DNA from: an uncultured Collinsella sp.
Lineage (GTDB): Bacteria; Actinomycetota; Coriobacteriia; Coriobacteriales; Coriobacteriaceae
Direction: 5' to 3'
DNA: 21,163 nucleotides
Assembly (NCBI GenBank): GCA_902470835.1
Contig: CABRHR010000027.1
Location: 1 to 21,163 of the forward strand
A program made the translations under genes and the position numbers. The notes under the pieces were generated by a model. It made no database searches. It saw only the letters and a program-made list of their open reading frames with translations, and was not told where the DNA came from. Within the stretch, counting starts at the first letter, position 1; the number at the start of each line of letters is the position of its first letter. Positions 1 through 5,540 of this stretch are shown here, piece by piece.

Positions 1-33
1 TCGTCGGCAGCGTCAGATGTGTATAAGAGACAG
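1..33 (+). other. Nextera (Tn5) read-1 adapter, not genomic
   Basis: The window opens with the 14-base Nextera read-1 tail TCGTCGGCAGCGTC followed directly by the 19-base Tn5 mosaic end AGATGTGTATAAGAGACAG. This is library adapter left on the sequence end. An open reading frame starting inside it would give a protein beginning MCIRDS, a familiar adapter-derived artefact, and should not be annotated. Genomic sequence begins at base 34. Confidence 0.98.
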
Positions 34-808
34 CCTGGGTGCCCACGCGGCCGAAGACCTCCTGCACGGCCTCGGCGAGGTCGCCGATCGTGGAGGCCGG
101 CGCCTTCTGGATGAACAGGTCGCCGGGGTTGGCGTGCTCGAAGGCGAACTGCACCAGGTCGACGGCCTCGTCCAGGTTCATGAGGAAGCGGGTCATGTTG
201 GGGTCGGTGACCGTGAGCGGCTCGCCTTTTCGGATGCGGTCGATGAACAGCGGGATGACGCTGCCGCGCGAGCACATGACGTTGCCGTAGCGGGTGCAGC
301 AGATGGTGGTGCGGCCGGCGCCGTTGCGGGCGTTGGCGTAGATGATGGACTCCATCATGGCCTTGGACTTGCCCATGGCGTTGATGGGGTAGGCGGCCTT
401 GTCGGTGGACAGGCACACGACGCGGTCGACGCCCTCGTCGATGGCGGCGTGCAGGACGTTGTCCGTGCCGATGACGTTGGTGCGCACGGCCTCCATGGGG
501 AAGAACTCGCAGGAGGGCACCTGCTTCAAGGCTGCGGCGTGGAAGATGTAGTCCACGCCGTGCATGGCGTCGCGCACGCTCTGGGCGTTGCGGACGTCGC
601 CGATGAAGAAGCGCACCTTGGAGGCGAGCTCGGGGGACCTCTCCTGCAGGCGGTGGCGCATGTCGTCCTGCTTCTTCTCGTCGCGCGAGAAGATGCGGAT
701 TTCTGCAAGGTCGGTGTTCATGAAGTGCTTGAGCACGGTGTTACCGAACGAGCCGGTGCCTCCCGTGATCATCAGGGTCTTGTCTTTGAATGCGGTGGTG
801 GGTTTCAT
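34..808 (-). CDS. capE: CapE/WbjB-type UDP-N-acetylglucosamine 4,6-dehydratase/5-epimerase, 3' end missing
   Basis: Extended SDR enzyme expected to convert UDP-GlcNAc to a UDP-4-keto-6-deoxy-L-talose-type intermediate, the first step toward UDP-L-FucNAc for capsule or O-antigen. About 258 N-terminal residues are visible of roughly 340 usual for the family; the rest lies beyond the adapter at the window edge. The Rossmann motif TGGTGSFG is at residues 15-22, followed by FSRDEKKQDDMR, HAAALKQVPSCEFFP, STDKAAYPINAMGKSK and RYGNVMCSRGSVIPLF. Met145, four residues before Lys149, stands where ordinary SDRs have the catalytic Tyr. This is characteristic of CapE/WbjB and argues against PseB, which keeps the Tyr. 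The ATG follows the TAG of the upstream glycosyltransferase with no gap, so the two are translationally coupled. Codons are much more GC-rich than in that upstream gene. Confidence 0.9.
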
Positions 809-1585
809 CTACTTGCCTTCCTTGCGTTTAGCGCCCGTGAACTGGTAAAAGAGAAATTTGGTATTAGTAACGAGATATCGTTTGAATAATCGCTTCGGCT
901 CCTGCATCAGGCGGTATAGCCACTCGAGACTTAGGTTCTGCATCCAAATCGGTGCCTCCGGCACCACGCCGGCGAGAACGTTGAAGGCTCCCCCTACGCC
1001 AATCATTAGTGGCTGGGGACCGCCTTTAAGCTCATGCATGAGGACTTCCTGACGCGGAGCACCAAGTGCAATCCATGCAAAGTCGGCGCCAGAATCAGCA
1101 ATGCGTCGTGAAAGGTCTCGTTTCTCGCCATCGGAAAGCGGACGAAAGACGGAAGGCTCCATGCCAGCAATTTCCAAGCCCGGATACTCTTCTTGAAGCG
1201 ATTCCATGAGCGCCTCAAGGTTTTTCTGTTCGTTGCCGTAGAAGTAATGGCTCCATCCGTATTGAGCGGAAATACTGAAAATCTCGCGCATCAAATCCGG
1301 ACCGGTCACGCGCCCCATCGACGCGACGGTCTTTCGACCGACAATCGATAGGGGCTTCCCATCGGGAACGGACATAACGGACTCAGCCTGACAGGACCAG
1401 TAGCTGGGATCGTCATGGGCCATGACCGATGTATGGGCGTTAGAGACGCAGATATACTCGCCATGCAGATCGTCGATATTATGAGTAATGAAATCGACGC
1501 ATTCAGACATATTGGTGCCCGTGATCGGGACATCGATCACGGGCACGCGGTTTAATTCGGGATAATGAAGATAGGACTTAAGCAC
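809..1585 (-). CDS. WecG/TagA/CpsF family (GT26) glycosyltransferase
   Basis: A 258-residue protein of the family that adds a sugar, classically N-acetylmannosamine, to an undecaprenyl-diphosphate-linked sugar at the cytoplasmic membrane. Family signatures are visible: the N-terminal strand VPVIDVPITG, SNAHTSVMAHDDP, VPDGKPLSIVGR with the likely catalytic Asp75, and ALGAPRQEVLMHELKG near residue 175. It is full length. The GTG start shares one base with the TAG of the upstream sugar transferase, with GAAAGGG about 9 bases before it. It should act directly after that initiating transferase. The exact donor sugar cannot be read from sequence. Base composition is far more AT-rich than the genes on either side (21/60 GC in bases 841-900, 26/60 in 1441-1500), suggesting separate ancestry. 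Confidence 0.9.
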   Translation of the reverse strand: MLKSYLHYPELNRVPVIDVPITGTNMSECVDFITHNIDDLHGEYICVSNAHTSVMAHDDPSYWSCQAESVMSVPDGKPLSIVGRKTVASMGRVTGPDLMREIFSISAQYGWSHYFYGNEQKNLEALMESLQEEYPGLEIAGMEPSVFRPLSDGEKRDLSRRIADSGADFAWIALGAPRQEVLMHELKGGPQPLMIGVGGAFNVLAGVVPEAPIWMQNLSLEWLYRLMQEPKRLFKRYLVTNTKFLFYQFTGAKRKEGK

Positions 1586-2349
1586 TAAAACGCACCCTTT
1601 CCCGTGATTACTTCAATAACGGTGAGGGCGATAATCCTTAAATCGGTGAGAATGCCACGCCTCGCAATGTACTCAAGATCTCGCTGGACCATACCGTCGA
1701 AACCAGTTGAGTTTCGATCAGTGACCTGCCACCATCCGGTTATCCCGGGCTTCACGGCCAGGCGCTGCAGGTCGTACTCGGTGTACTCGGCAACCTCGTT
1801 GGGCAGCGGCGGGCGCGGACCCACGACGGACATCTGGCCGAGGAACACGTTCAGGAACTGCGGGAACTCGTCGATGGAGTGCTTGCGGATGAACTTTCCG
1901 ATCTTGGTGACGCGCGGGTCCTCCTTCATCTTGAACATGGCGCCGGCGATCTCGTTCTGCCCCTTGAGCTCGGAGAGGCGCTCGTCGGCGTCTCTGTACA
2001 TGGAACGGAACTTCCACATGCGGAAGGTGGTAAGGCTGCCGTCGGGTCGGGTCTGGCCCACGCGGATCTGGCTATAGAAGGGGCTCCCCTCGCTCTCCAG
2101 GCGGATGGCAGCGGCGAGTATGAGGCCGGGGATCGCGATGAGGACGAGCGCGGCACCGCTGAACACGATGTCGAACGTGCGCTTTACGGCACGGTAGGCC
2201 AGGCGCGAGCGATCCCAGTCCATGATTGATTGCATGGCCCTGTAACGGCCGGCACCCTCACGCTGGTCCATGGCCTGAGCAATCAGCGCCGCACCCGCTG
2301 GCGCATCCGTTGCATATTTTGTTTTATCCGACACGTTCTCTTCCAACAC
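1585..2349 (-). CDS. Bacterial sugar transferase (monotopic phosphoglycosyl transferase)
   Basis: Initiates repeat-unit synthesis by moving a sugar-1-phosphate from a UDP-sugar to undecaprenyl phosphate. Of 254 residues, about 55 form a variable N-terminal extension. A hydrophobic re-entrant segment follows at 60-82, then RVGQ, MWKFRSMYRDADE (111-123), the catalytic Asp-Glu pair D160-E161 in SIDEFPQFLNV, SVVGPRPPLP and the closing KPGITGWWQV. This is the short PglC-like core without the four-helix N-terminal domain of WbaP/CpsE. The GTG at 2349 lacks a good ribosome site. A second in-frame GTG at 2334, behind GGAAGAG, may be the true start. The last 50 or so codons (1585 to about 1740) are clearly less GC-rich than the rest. 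The sugar (Gal, GlcNAc or another) is undetermined. Confidence 0.92.
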   Translation of the reverse strand: MLEENVSDKTKYATDAPAGAALIAQAMDQREGAGRYRAMQSIMDWDRSRLAYRAVKRTFDIVFSGAALVLIAIPGLILAAAIRLESEGSPFYSQIRVGQTRPDGSLTTFRMWKFRSMYRDADERLSELKGQNEIAGAMFKMKEDPRVTKIGKFIRKHSIDEFPQFLNVFLGQMSVVGPRPPLPNEVAEYTEYDLQRLAVKPGITGWWQVTDRNSTGFDGMVQRDLEYIARRGILTDLRIIALTVIEVITGKGAF

Positions 2350-2400
2350 TTCGTCCCCGGGTCGGGGATCCTCCCTGTTCTGAGTAGCGACCGCCTGCAG

Positions 2401-2952
2401 CTAGGCGATCGCCTTTTTAAGGTTTCGCATTACGCGCTGCTCGGCCGAAAGCACGGCAAGGCCAACGCGGGTGGTTACGCGTCGGCCGCACAGGTTGAGC
2501 TCCAAATAAGCAGTGCTCTTGCGTCTGTTAATGGTTTTGATAAGGCCTTCGTGGCCCAGCAGCGGACCTGCCGTCACTACGACCTTGTCGCCGTCTTTTA
2601 GGGCCTCACTCATGGGCACTACGCGGTCTCCCCTATGCGTAAAGCCACCAATGAGCTGGACCTCTTCTTTTGCCAACGGCACAAACTGACCGTCCTGGGT
2701 AAGCACCCGGGCAAAGTCGTCCATACGCAGCAAACACTGTTGCACGGTGCGGGGGTCTGCCGTATCGCAGATGAGATAACCAGGGAACAGCGGCTTGGTC
2801 GTCTTGACCCATTCGCCGTGTACTTTGATCTCGGTTTGAAATTGGGGATAAAAGAGCTCTTGCGTGGCACCCACTGGCACCACGTGCTCGATGCGCTCGC
2901 GCATTACATCTTCGCGACCGTTTATGACCTGAATCACATACCACACGAGCAT
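2401..2952 (-). CDS. loaP: LoaP-like NusG paralogue (specialised transcription antiterminator)
   Basis: A NusG-family protein of about 183 residues, first gene of the polysaccharide operon. The N-terminal NGN domain runs from WYVIQVINGRE to about residue 105, with ELFYPQFQTEIKV, KPLFPGYLICDT and FARVLTQDGQFVPL. A KOW domain follows at about 119-152 (KDGDKVVVTAGPLLGHEG). Housekeeping nusG normally sits by secE and ribosomal protein genes; one heading a capsule locus points to a specialised paralogue (LoaP, RfaH and UpxY are the precedents). These bind RNA polymerase and allow read-through of long operons. LoaP recognises an RNA hairpin in its target leader, and such a hairpin lies directly upstream here. 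Start choice: GTG at 2955 and ATG at 2952 lie right against the AAGGGGG ribosome site. GTG at 2946, giving MWYVIQV with 7-base spacing, fits better. Confidence 0.82.
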   Translation of the reverse strand: MLVWYVIQVINGREDVMRERIEHVVPVGATQELFYPQFQTEIKVHGEWVKTTKPLFPGYLICDTADPRTVQQCLLRMDDFARVLTQDGQFVPLAKEEVQLIGGFTHRGDRVVPMSEALKDGDKVVVTAGPLLGHEGLIKTINRRKSTAYLELNLCGRRVTTRVGLAVLSAEQRVMRNLKKAIA

Positions 2953-2975
2953 CACCCCCTTGCTGTCTTACGTGT

Positions 2976-3048
2976 GGCTCACGGGGTTTGGGTATGGCTT
3001 CGCCAGGGCGCTTTTGCGCGAAGGCGCTCCATATTCAAACCCTGAGCC
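2976..3048 (-). promoter_or_regulatory. Large nested leader hairpin before loaP
   Basis: Five nested paired segments share one axis: GGCTCA 2976-2981 with 3043-3048, GGGTTTG 2984-2990 with 3036-3042, TATGG 2993-2997 with 3029-3033, CGCC 3001-3004 with 3023-3026, and GCGC 3008-3011 with 3016-3019, closed by a 4-base loop. That makes 26 pairs with only small internal loops. It ends 24 bases before the loaP ATG, next to the ribosome site. No T-run follows on either strand, so it is not an ordinary terminator. Likely a cis-acting RNA element, possibly the LoaP recognition or autoregulation site. The structure is seen directly; the role and the transcribed strand are inferred. Confidence 0.7.
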
Positions 3049-3153
3049 CAGTCAGACAAGCACGTGGCTCTGCCCCACCGTGAACGGTATGTATAAGTGC
3101 AGTTACTGAGGCTGTAGGCGTGTATCGCAAGTTTGCCCACAACCCCAGCTGGC

Positions 3154-3197
3154 TGCGTGCGAGCCAGTCAAGCGGGTACAAAACTGGACCGCACGCA
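3154..3197 (-). repeat. Nested inverted repeat in the polysaccharide leader
   Basis: TGCGTGCG at 3154-3161 pairs perfectly with CGCACGCA at 3190-3197. Inside it, after a symmetric 2-base internal loop, CCAGT 3164-3168 pairs with ACTGG 3183-3187. Together they give 13 pairs with a 14-base apical loop. No T-run follows on either strand. Probably a folded leader-RNA segment or a protein-binding site. Confidence 0.6.
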
Positions 3198-3221
3198 AAC
3201 AGCTGAAGAACTGCTACTTCT

Positions 3222-3258
3222 AGTCATGCAAAACTATACAAGCATTTGATGCATGACT
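3222..3258 (-). repeat. 9-bp perfect inverted repeat in the polysaccharide leader
   Basis: AGTCATGCA at 3222-3230 and TGCATGACT at 3250-3258 are perfect complements separated by 19 bases. On the minus strand the intervening segment contains TATAGT, a plausible -10 box, so this could be an operator around a promoter. Without a matching -35 box that stays a guess; it may equally be a leader-RNA hairpin. Confidence 0.5.
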
Positions 3259-3653
3259 TCTTTATTGGAGCTCGTGGTGTTTCTGGCACCGCCGTTACGG
3301 CCGGATGCTGATCGACCCTGCGCTTTGTGACTTGTTGGAGCCGTGAGCACAGTTGAACTCATGTAACGTTAGGTATCCTAGCACAAGCTGTTAGCGAAAC
3401 TGATTTGGGCTGCGTTGGACAACATATCGTTCATTTAGCGTGCTTAGGGGGGTTATTTTGCGATGTTGTTCACGTTGATGCAGGTTAATGGGATGCTAAC
3501 GGTGATTAGGCGCGTTCCTGAAGCCCATATGGAACGGCGATCTACACTGATAATCGCGTTTGGCTAACAAACTATGTACAGACATGGGAAATAATTTGTG
3601 CAACTTTTTGTTGGCGTAGGTGGGGTTTGTGGCGCATGGTGTTTTGGTATGAA

Positions 3654-3681
3654 AAAGGCCTTCGGAATTCCGAAGGCCTTT
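3654..3681 (-). terminator. Rho-independent terminator of tRNA-Ala
   Basis: A perfect 28-base palindrome (arms AAAGGCCTTCGGAA and its complement) begins 11 bases past the tRNA 3' end. On the minus strand the final arm runs into TTTTTC, giving the U-tract. On the plus strand only three T follow, so the signal acts in the tRNA direction. Confidence 0.9.
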
Positions 3682-3691
3682 GCATTCACGA

Positions 3692-3767
3692 TGGTGGAGA
3701 CGAGGGGGATCGAACCCCTGACCTCTTGACTGCCAGTCAAGCGCTCTCCCAGCTGAGCTACGCCCCC
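3692..3767 (-). tRNA. tRNA-Ala (anticodon GGC)
   Basis: A 76-base cloverleaf with encoded 3' CCA. The acceptor stem GGGGGCG pairs with CGTCTCC, including the G3-U70 wobble that is the alanine identity determinant. The D-arm is GCTCAGCTGGGAGAGC. The anticodon stem is CTTGA/TCAAG with a 7-base loop containing GGC, reading GCC and GCU codons. The T-loop is GTTCGATCC. A promoter lies just upstream and a palindromic terminator just downstream, so it is an independent single-tRNA transcript. Confidence 0.97.
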
Positions 3768-3780
3768 GTGACAGAGAATT

Positions 3781-3809
3781 ACTATAGGGGAAGATTCTTA
3801 GTTGTGCAA
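3781..3809 (-). promoter_or_regulatory. Sigma-70 type promoter of tRNA-Ala
   Basis: On the minus strand TTGCAC (3809-3804) lies exactly 17 bases before TATAGT (3786-3781), near-consensus for housekeeping sigma. The predicted start near 3774 is about 7 bases before the mature tRNA. The promoter lies within the last ten codons and stop of thiN. Confidence 0.8.
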
Positions 3810-4519
3810 GAAGTTTTTTGCAATTGATTCTCGCACTTACGGGTTTTCCTGGGACGGCGGATAAAACCCTGATGCAGCAAATACGCTATTGCAGTACCGG
3901 TGTGGACTTCGATCTTTGCGGTGGATCTTACTATGTTGCTAATGCCCGTATCGGCCAACAGGCCCAAGGGGCTGTGATCTAGCTCCCATTCTAGGCCGTG
4001 TTCGCTTACCTCGGTGTTGGGGGCAATGGCGATGATGGAGAAGGTGCTCCCCTCGTGGCCTTCGATGGTCCACGATTCGCCTGCGCGAAGGAAGCGGGAG
4101 ACCACCTTGTCCTCGGCAATCCAGACTGGGGCGCCCTCGTAGCCTGCGAGCAGGCCCAGTACGGAAAGCGCCATGTCGGGACGACCGCCCGTAGCACAGG
4201 TTGCCACAACCTCTGCACCCGGCCAGCGACGGCGGACGGAATCGAGCGCCAACGCCAGATCGGTATAGTCCTTGTATGGGTCGTGGCGCTCAACTTCAAA
4301 GTCGGTGGCGGCATCGACCAACGCGCGACCCGCGTCGCTCACCGTGTCGGCATCCCCCACATACACGTCGCAGCCAAGGCCGGCGCCCAGCAGCGCGTCG
4401 AGTCCGCGGTCCACGGCGACAACGTGGTCGCACTCCCCCGCCAGTTGACGTAGCAGATCCGCGCTCGCCGCCACGGGCGAGCCGCAGACCACTAACACCT
4501 TGCAAGCCACGGCCCTCAC
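3782..4519 (-). CDS. thiN: Thiamine pyrophosphokinase
   Basis: Transfers pyrophosphate from ATP to thiamine, making thiamine diphosphate, in the cytoplasm; this is the salvage route for imported thiamine. Visible family motifs are VAVDRGLDALL (35-44), the metal/substrate motif DVYVGDADTVS (51-61), DPYKDYTDLALAL (80-92) and ATGGRPDMALS (109-119). The C-terminal half has the expected beta-rich domain (SIIAIAPNTEVSEHGLEW). At 245 residues it is slightly long: the final 25 or so, after LLHQGFIRRP, are basic and polar, look unconserved, and overlap the tRNA-Ala promoter. The GTG start directly abuts the TAG of the HAD gene upstream. Another GTG nine bases on (4510), preceded by GGTGAGGG, is also possible. 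The two genes form a coupled pair, perhaps with a shared role in thiamine phosphate handling. Confidence 0.88.
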   Translation of the reverse strand: MRAVACKVLVVCGSPVAASADLLRQLAGECDHVVAVDRGLDALLGAGLGCDVYVGDADTVSDAGRALVDAATDFEVERHDPYKDYTDLALALDSVRRRWPGAEVVATCATGGRPDMALSVLGLLAGYEGAPVWIAEDKVVSRFLRAGESWTIEGHEGSTFSIIAIAPNTEVSEHGLEWELDHSPLGLLADTGISNIVRSTAKIEVHTGTAIAYLLHQGFIRRPRKTRKCENQLQKTSCTTKNLPL

Positions 4520-5209
4520 CTAGCCCTCAAACGAAAGCACGCGGGCCAGATCTAGCTCCTCGTAGCTGTCGATAAAGATATCGCAGTTGGCGCGTACGTC
4601 GTCGCGCTTCATGCGGCCGTGCGGGTCATAGATGCCCACGCGATTAAAGCCTGCGACCCCAGAGCTCTTTAGGCCAAAAACGGCGTCCTCAAACACCCAC
4701 GCGCGCTCAAACTTGTGCCCATGGCGCTCCTCCAGGCGGCGCATCGCCAGTTCGTATACATCGGGGAACTGCTTGGAGCGACCTGCCTCGCCCGTCGTGG
4801 TAACAAACTCCATGTAAGTGTCGAGCCCCGCACCTGCGAGCGCAGACTTAACCAGCTCGGCCGGCGTGGATGTGGCCACGCACATGGCAATACCCGCCGC
4901 CTTCGCCTGCCCCAAAAAAGCCAGGAGCCCCTCGCGCGGAGGCACCTTGGAGTAGCCAACGATCAGAATGTCGCTCAGCTCGCGATAGAGCTCCTCGCCA
5001 TTCGCGCCAATGCCCCACGTGTCGTGGTAGGCCTGGCACTCATCCTCCAGCGACAAATGCTCAAATTGGGCAAAATCATCGACCGTCACGTCAATCCCGT
5101 GGCGGTGCAATAACTCGGGCTGGGCATAGGCCCAAACGGGGGTGCTATTAACCAGCGTGCCGTCGCAATCGAAAATAAAAGCAACGTTGGGTGCGGCGGT
5201 CTGGGACAT
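4520..5209 (-). CDS. HAD-superfamily phosphatase/phosphomutase-like hydrolase
   Basis: A 229-residue HAD protein. Motif I is FDCDGTLVNS, with nucleophile Asp14 and general acid Asp16. A helical C1 cap follows, then motif II VATSTP, a motif III Lys in GRSKQFPDVY, and motif IV VFEDAVFG. The layout matches the beta-phosphoglucomutase/phosphoglycolate phosphatase branch, but the substrate cannot be assigned. The ATG at 5209 has GAAAGG seven bases upstream; a TTG at 5230 would add seven residues and is less likely. It is cotranscribed with thiN, which makes a thiamine-phosphate phosphatase possible. It is also divergent from glgB across a shared operator region, which makes a sugar-phosphate phosphatase possible. 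Neither is proven. Confidence 0.85.
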   Translation of the reverse strand: MSQTAAPNVAFIFDCDGTLVNSTPVWAYAQPELLHRHGIDVTVDDFAQFEHLSLEDECQAYHDTWGIGANGEELYRELSDILIVGYSKVPPREGLLAFLGQAKAAGIAMCVATSTPAELVKSALAGAGLDTYMEFVTTTGEAGRSKQFPDVYELAMRRLEERHGHKFERAWVFEDAVFGLKSSGVAGFNRVGIYDPHGRMKRDDVRANCDIFIDSYEELDLARVLSFEG

Positions 5210-5230
5210 AAACGAACCTTTCAATGTCAA

Positions 5231-5319
5231 ATGGTAAACATCCTGCTAAAAACGTTTTACCAAACGTCAAACTAACAATCTTGAAACCCTAATTGGTAAA
5301 ACTGTCAAGAGTTTTACCA
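5231..5319. promoter_or_regulatory. Cluster of TGGTAAAAC elements between the HAD/thiN and glg operons
   Basis: Four copies of a TGGTAAA(A)C word lie in 90 bases: TGGTAAAC at 5232-5239; an inverted copy GTTTTACCA at 5254-5262 within an AAAACGTTTT core; and a perfect palindrome with 10-base arms (TGGTAAAACT 5294-5303 and its complement 5310-5319) six bases apart. The AAAACGTTTT core with central CG resembles LacI/GalR-family operators, such as that of MalI. A minus-strand TTGACA (5308-5303) lies inside the palindrome, and the proposed glgB -35 overlaps its right arm. A regulator here could therefore control both directions. Regulator identity is inferred only. Confidence 0.65.
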
Positions 5320-5343
5320 TCGCAATTCTGTCAGTGGTATAAA
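5314..5343 (+). promoter_or_regulatory. Candidate glgB promoter with extended -10
   Basis: TGGTATAAA at 5335-5343 is a good extended -10 (TGN before TATAAA). A weak -35 TTACCA at 5314-5319 lies 18 bases upstream, inside the right arm of the palindromic operator. A start near 5350 would leave a glgB leader of about 190 bases. The geometry suggests repression by a protein bound to the operator. Confidence 0.5.
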
Positions 5344-5429
5344 CATGGCGCTCACCGATTAAAAGCCGCCGCAAAACCACTTTCGTCCATAAAAGTAACG
5401 TACAGGTGTTAAGGTATTTTCTGCCGAAA

Positions 5430-5489
5430 GTTCCACCGAGCACGCGAGGTGGAACGAATCATAGAACTATCGCCGTCCCTTCGATTCGT
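5430..5489 (+). repeat. Two adjacent hairpins in the glgB leader
   Basis: GTTCCACC 5430-5437 pairs perfectly with GGTGGAAC 5448-5455. Next to it, ACGAATC 5454-5460 pairs with GATTCGT 5483-5489. The two share two bases, so they can stack or compete. They lie in the proposed 5' leader of glgB, 50 to 110 bases before the start. No U-tract follows. Structural role unknown. The remaining leader to 5540 shows no gene. Confidence 0.5.
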
Positions 5490-5540
5490 GCAGCCCTGGA
5501 CCTTTCGCATTTAGTCACCAAGGCAACATGCTGCCGCGTC

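Larger units (their letters stand above)
3049..3653 (-). other. Long non-coding leader/intergenic region of the polysaccharide operon
   Basis: About 600 bases without a convincing gene, noticeably more AT-rich than the surrounding coding DNA. The loaP operon promoter must lie here unless transcription enters from tRNA-Ala read-through. Weak minus-strand candidates include TTGCAC about 19 bases before TACATA (near 3600) and TATAGT near 3237, but none is decisive. Its 3' half holds two hairpins, listed separately. The short repeat ACCGT/ACGGT at 3077-3088 could form a third. I see no tRNA, coding signal or known riboswitch consensus. Confidence 0.5.

Noticed and set aside
34..808. PseB (flagellin pseudaminic acid pathway) for the first dehydratase
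   Set aside because: The catalytic Tyr of PseB is replaced by Met145 and the surrounding motifs follow CapE/WbjB; the context is capsule, not flagella.
17..889. Plus-strand 290-codon open frame at the left end
   Set aside because: Starts inside the sequencing adapter and runs antisense to capE; low-complexity GC-frame shadow with no recognisable domain.
2976..3048. Intrinsic terminator for either strand
   Set aside because: Strong stem but no T-run follows on the plus or the minus strand.
3011..3258. Invertible promoter as in Bacteroides capsule loci
   Set aside because: The inverted repeats enclose only short loops rather than a promoter-sized segment, and no recombinase gene is nearby.
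5210..5405. Thiamine pyrophosphate riboswitch before the HAD-thiN operon
   Set aside because: No CTGAGA thi-box or matching stem found on the minus strand; the region is occupied by TGGTAAAAC elements instead.
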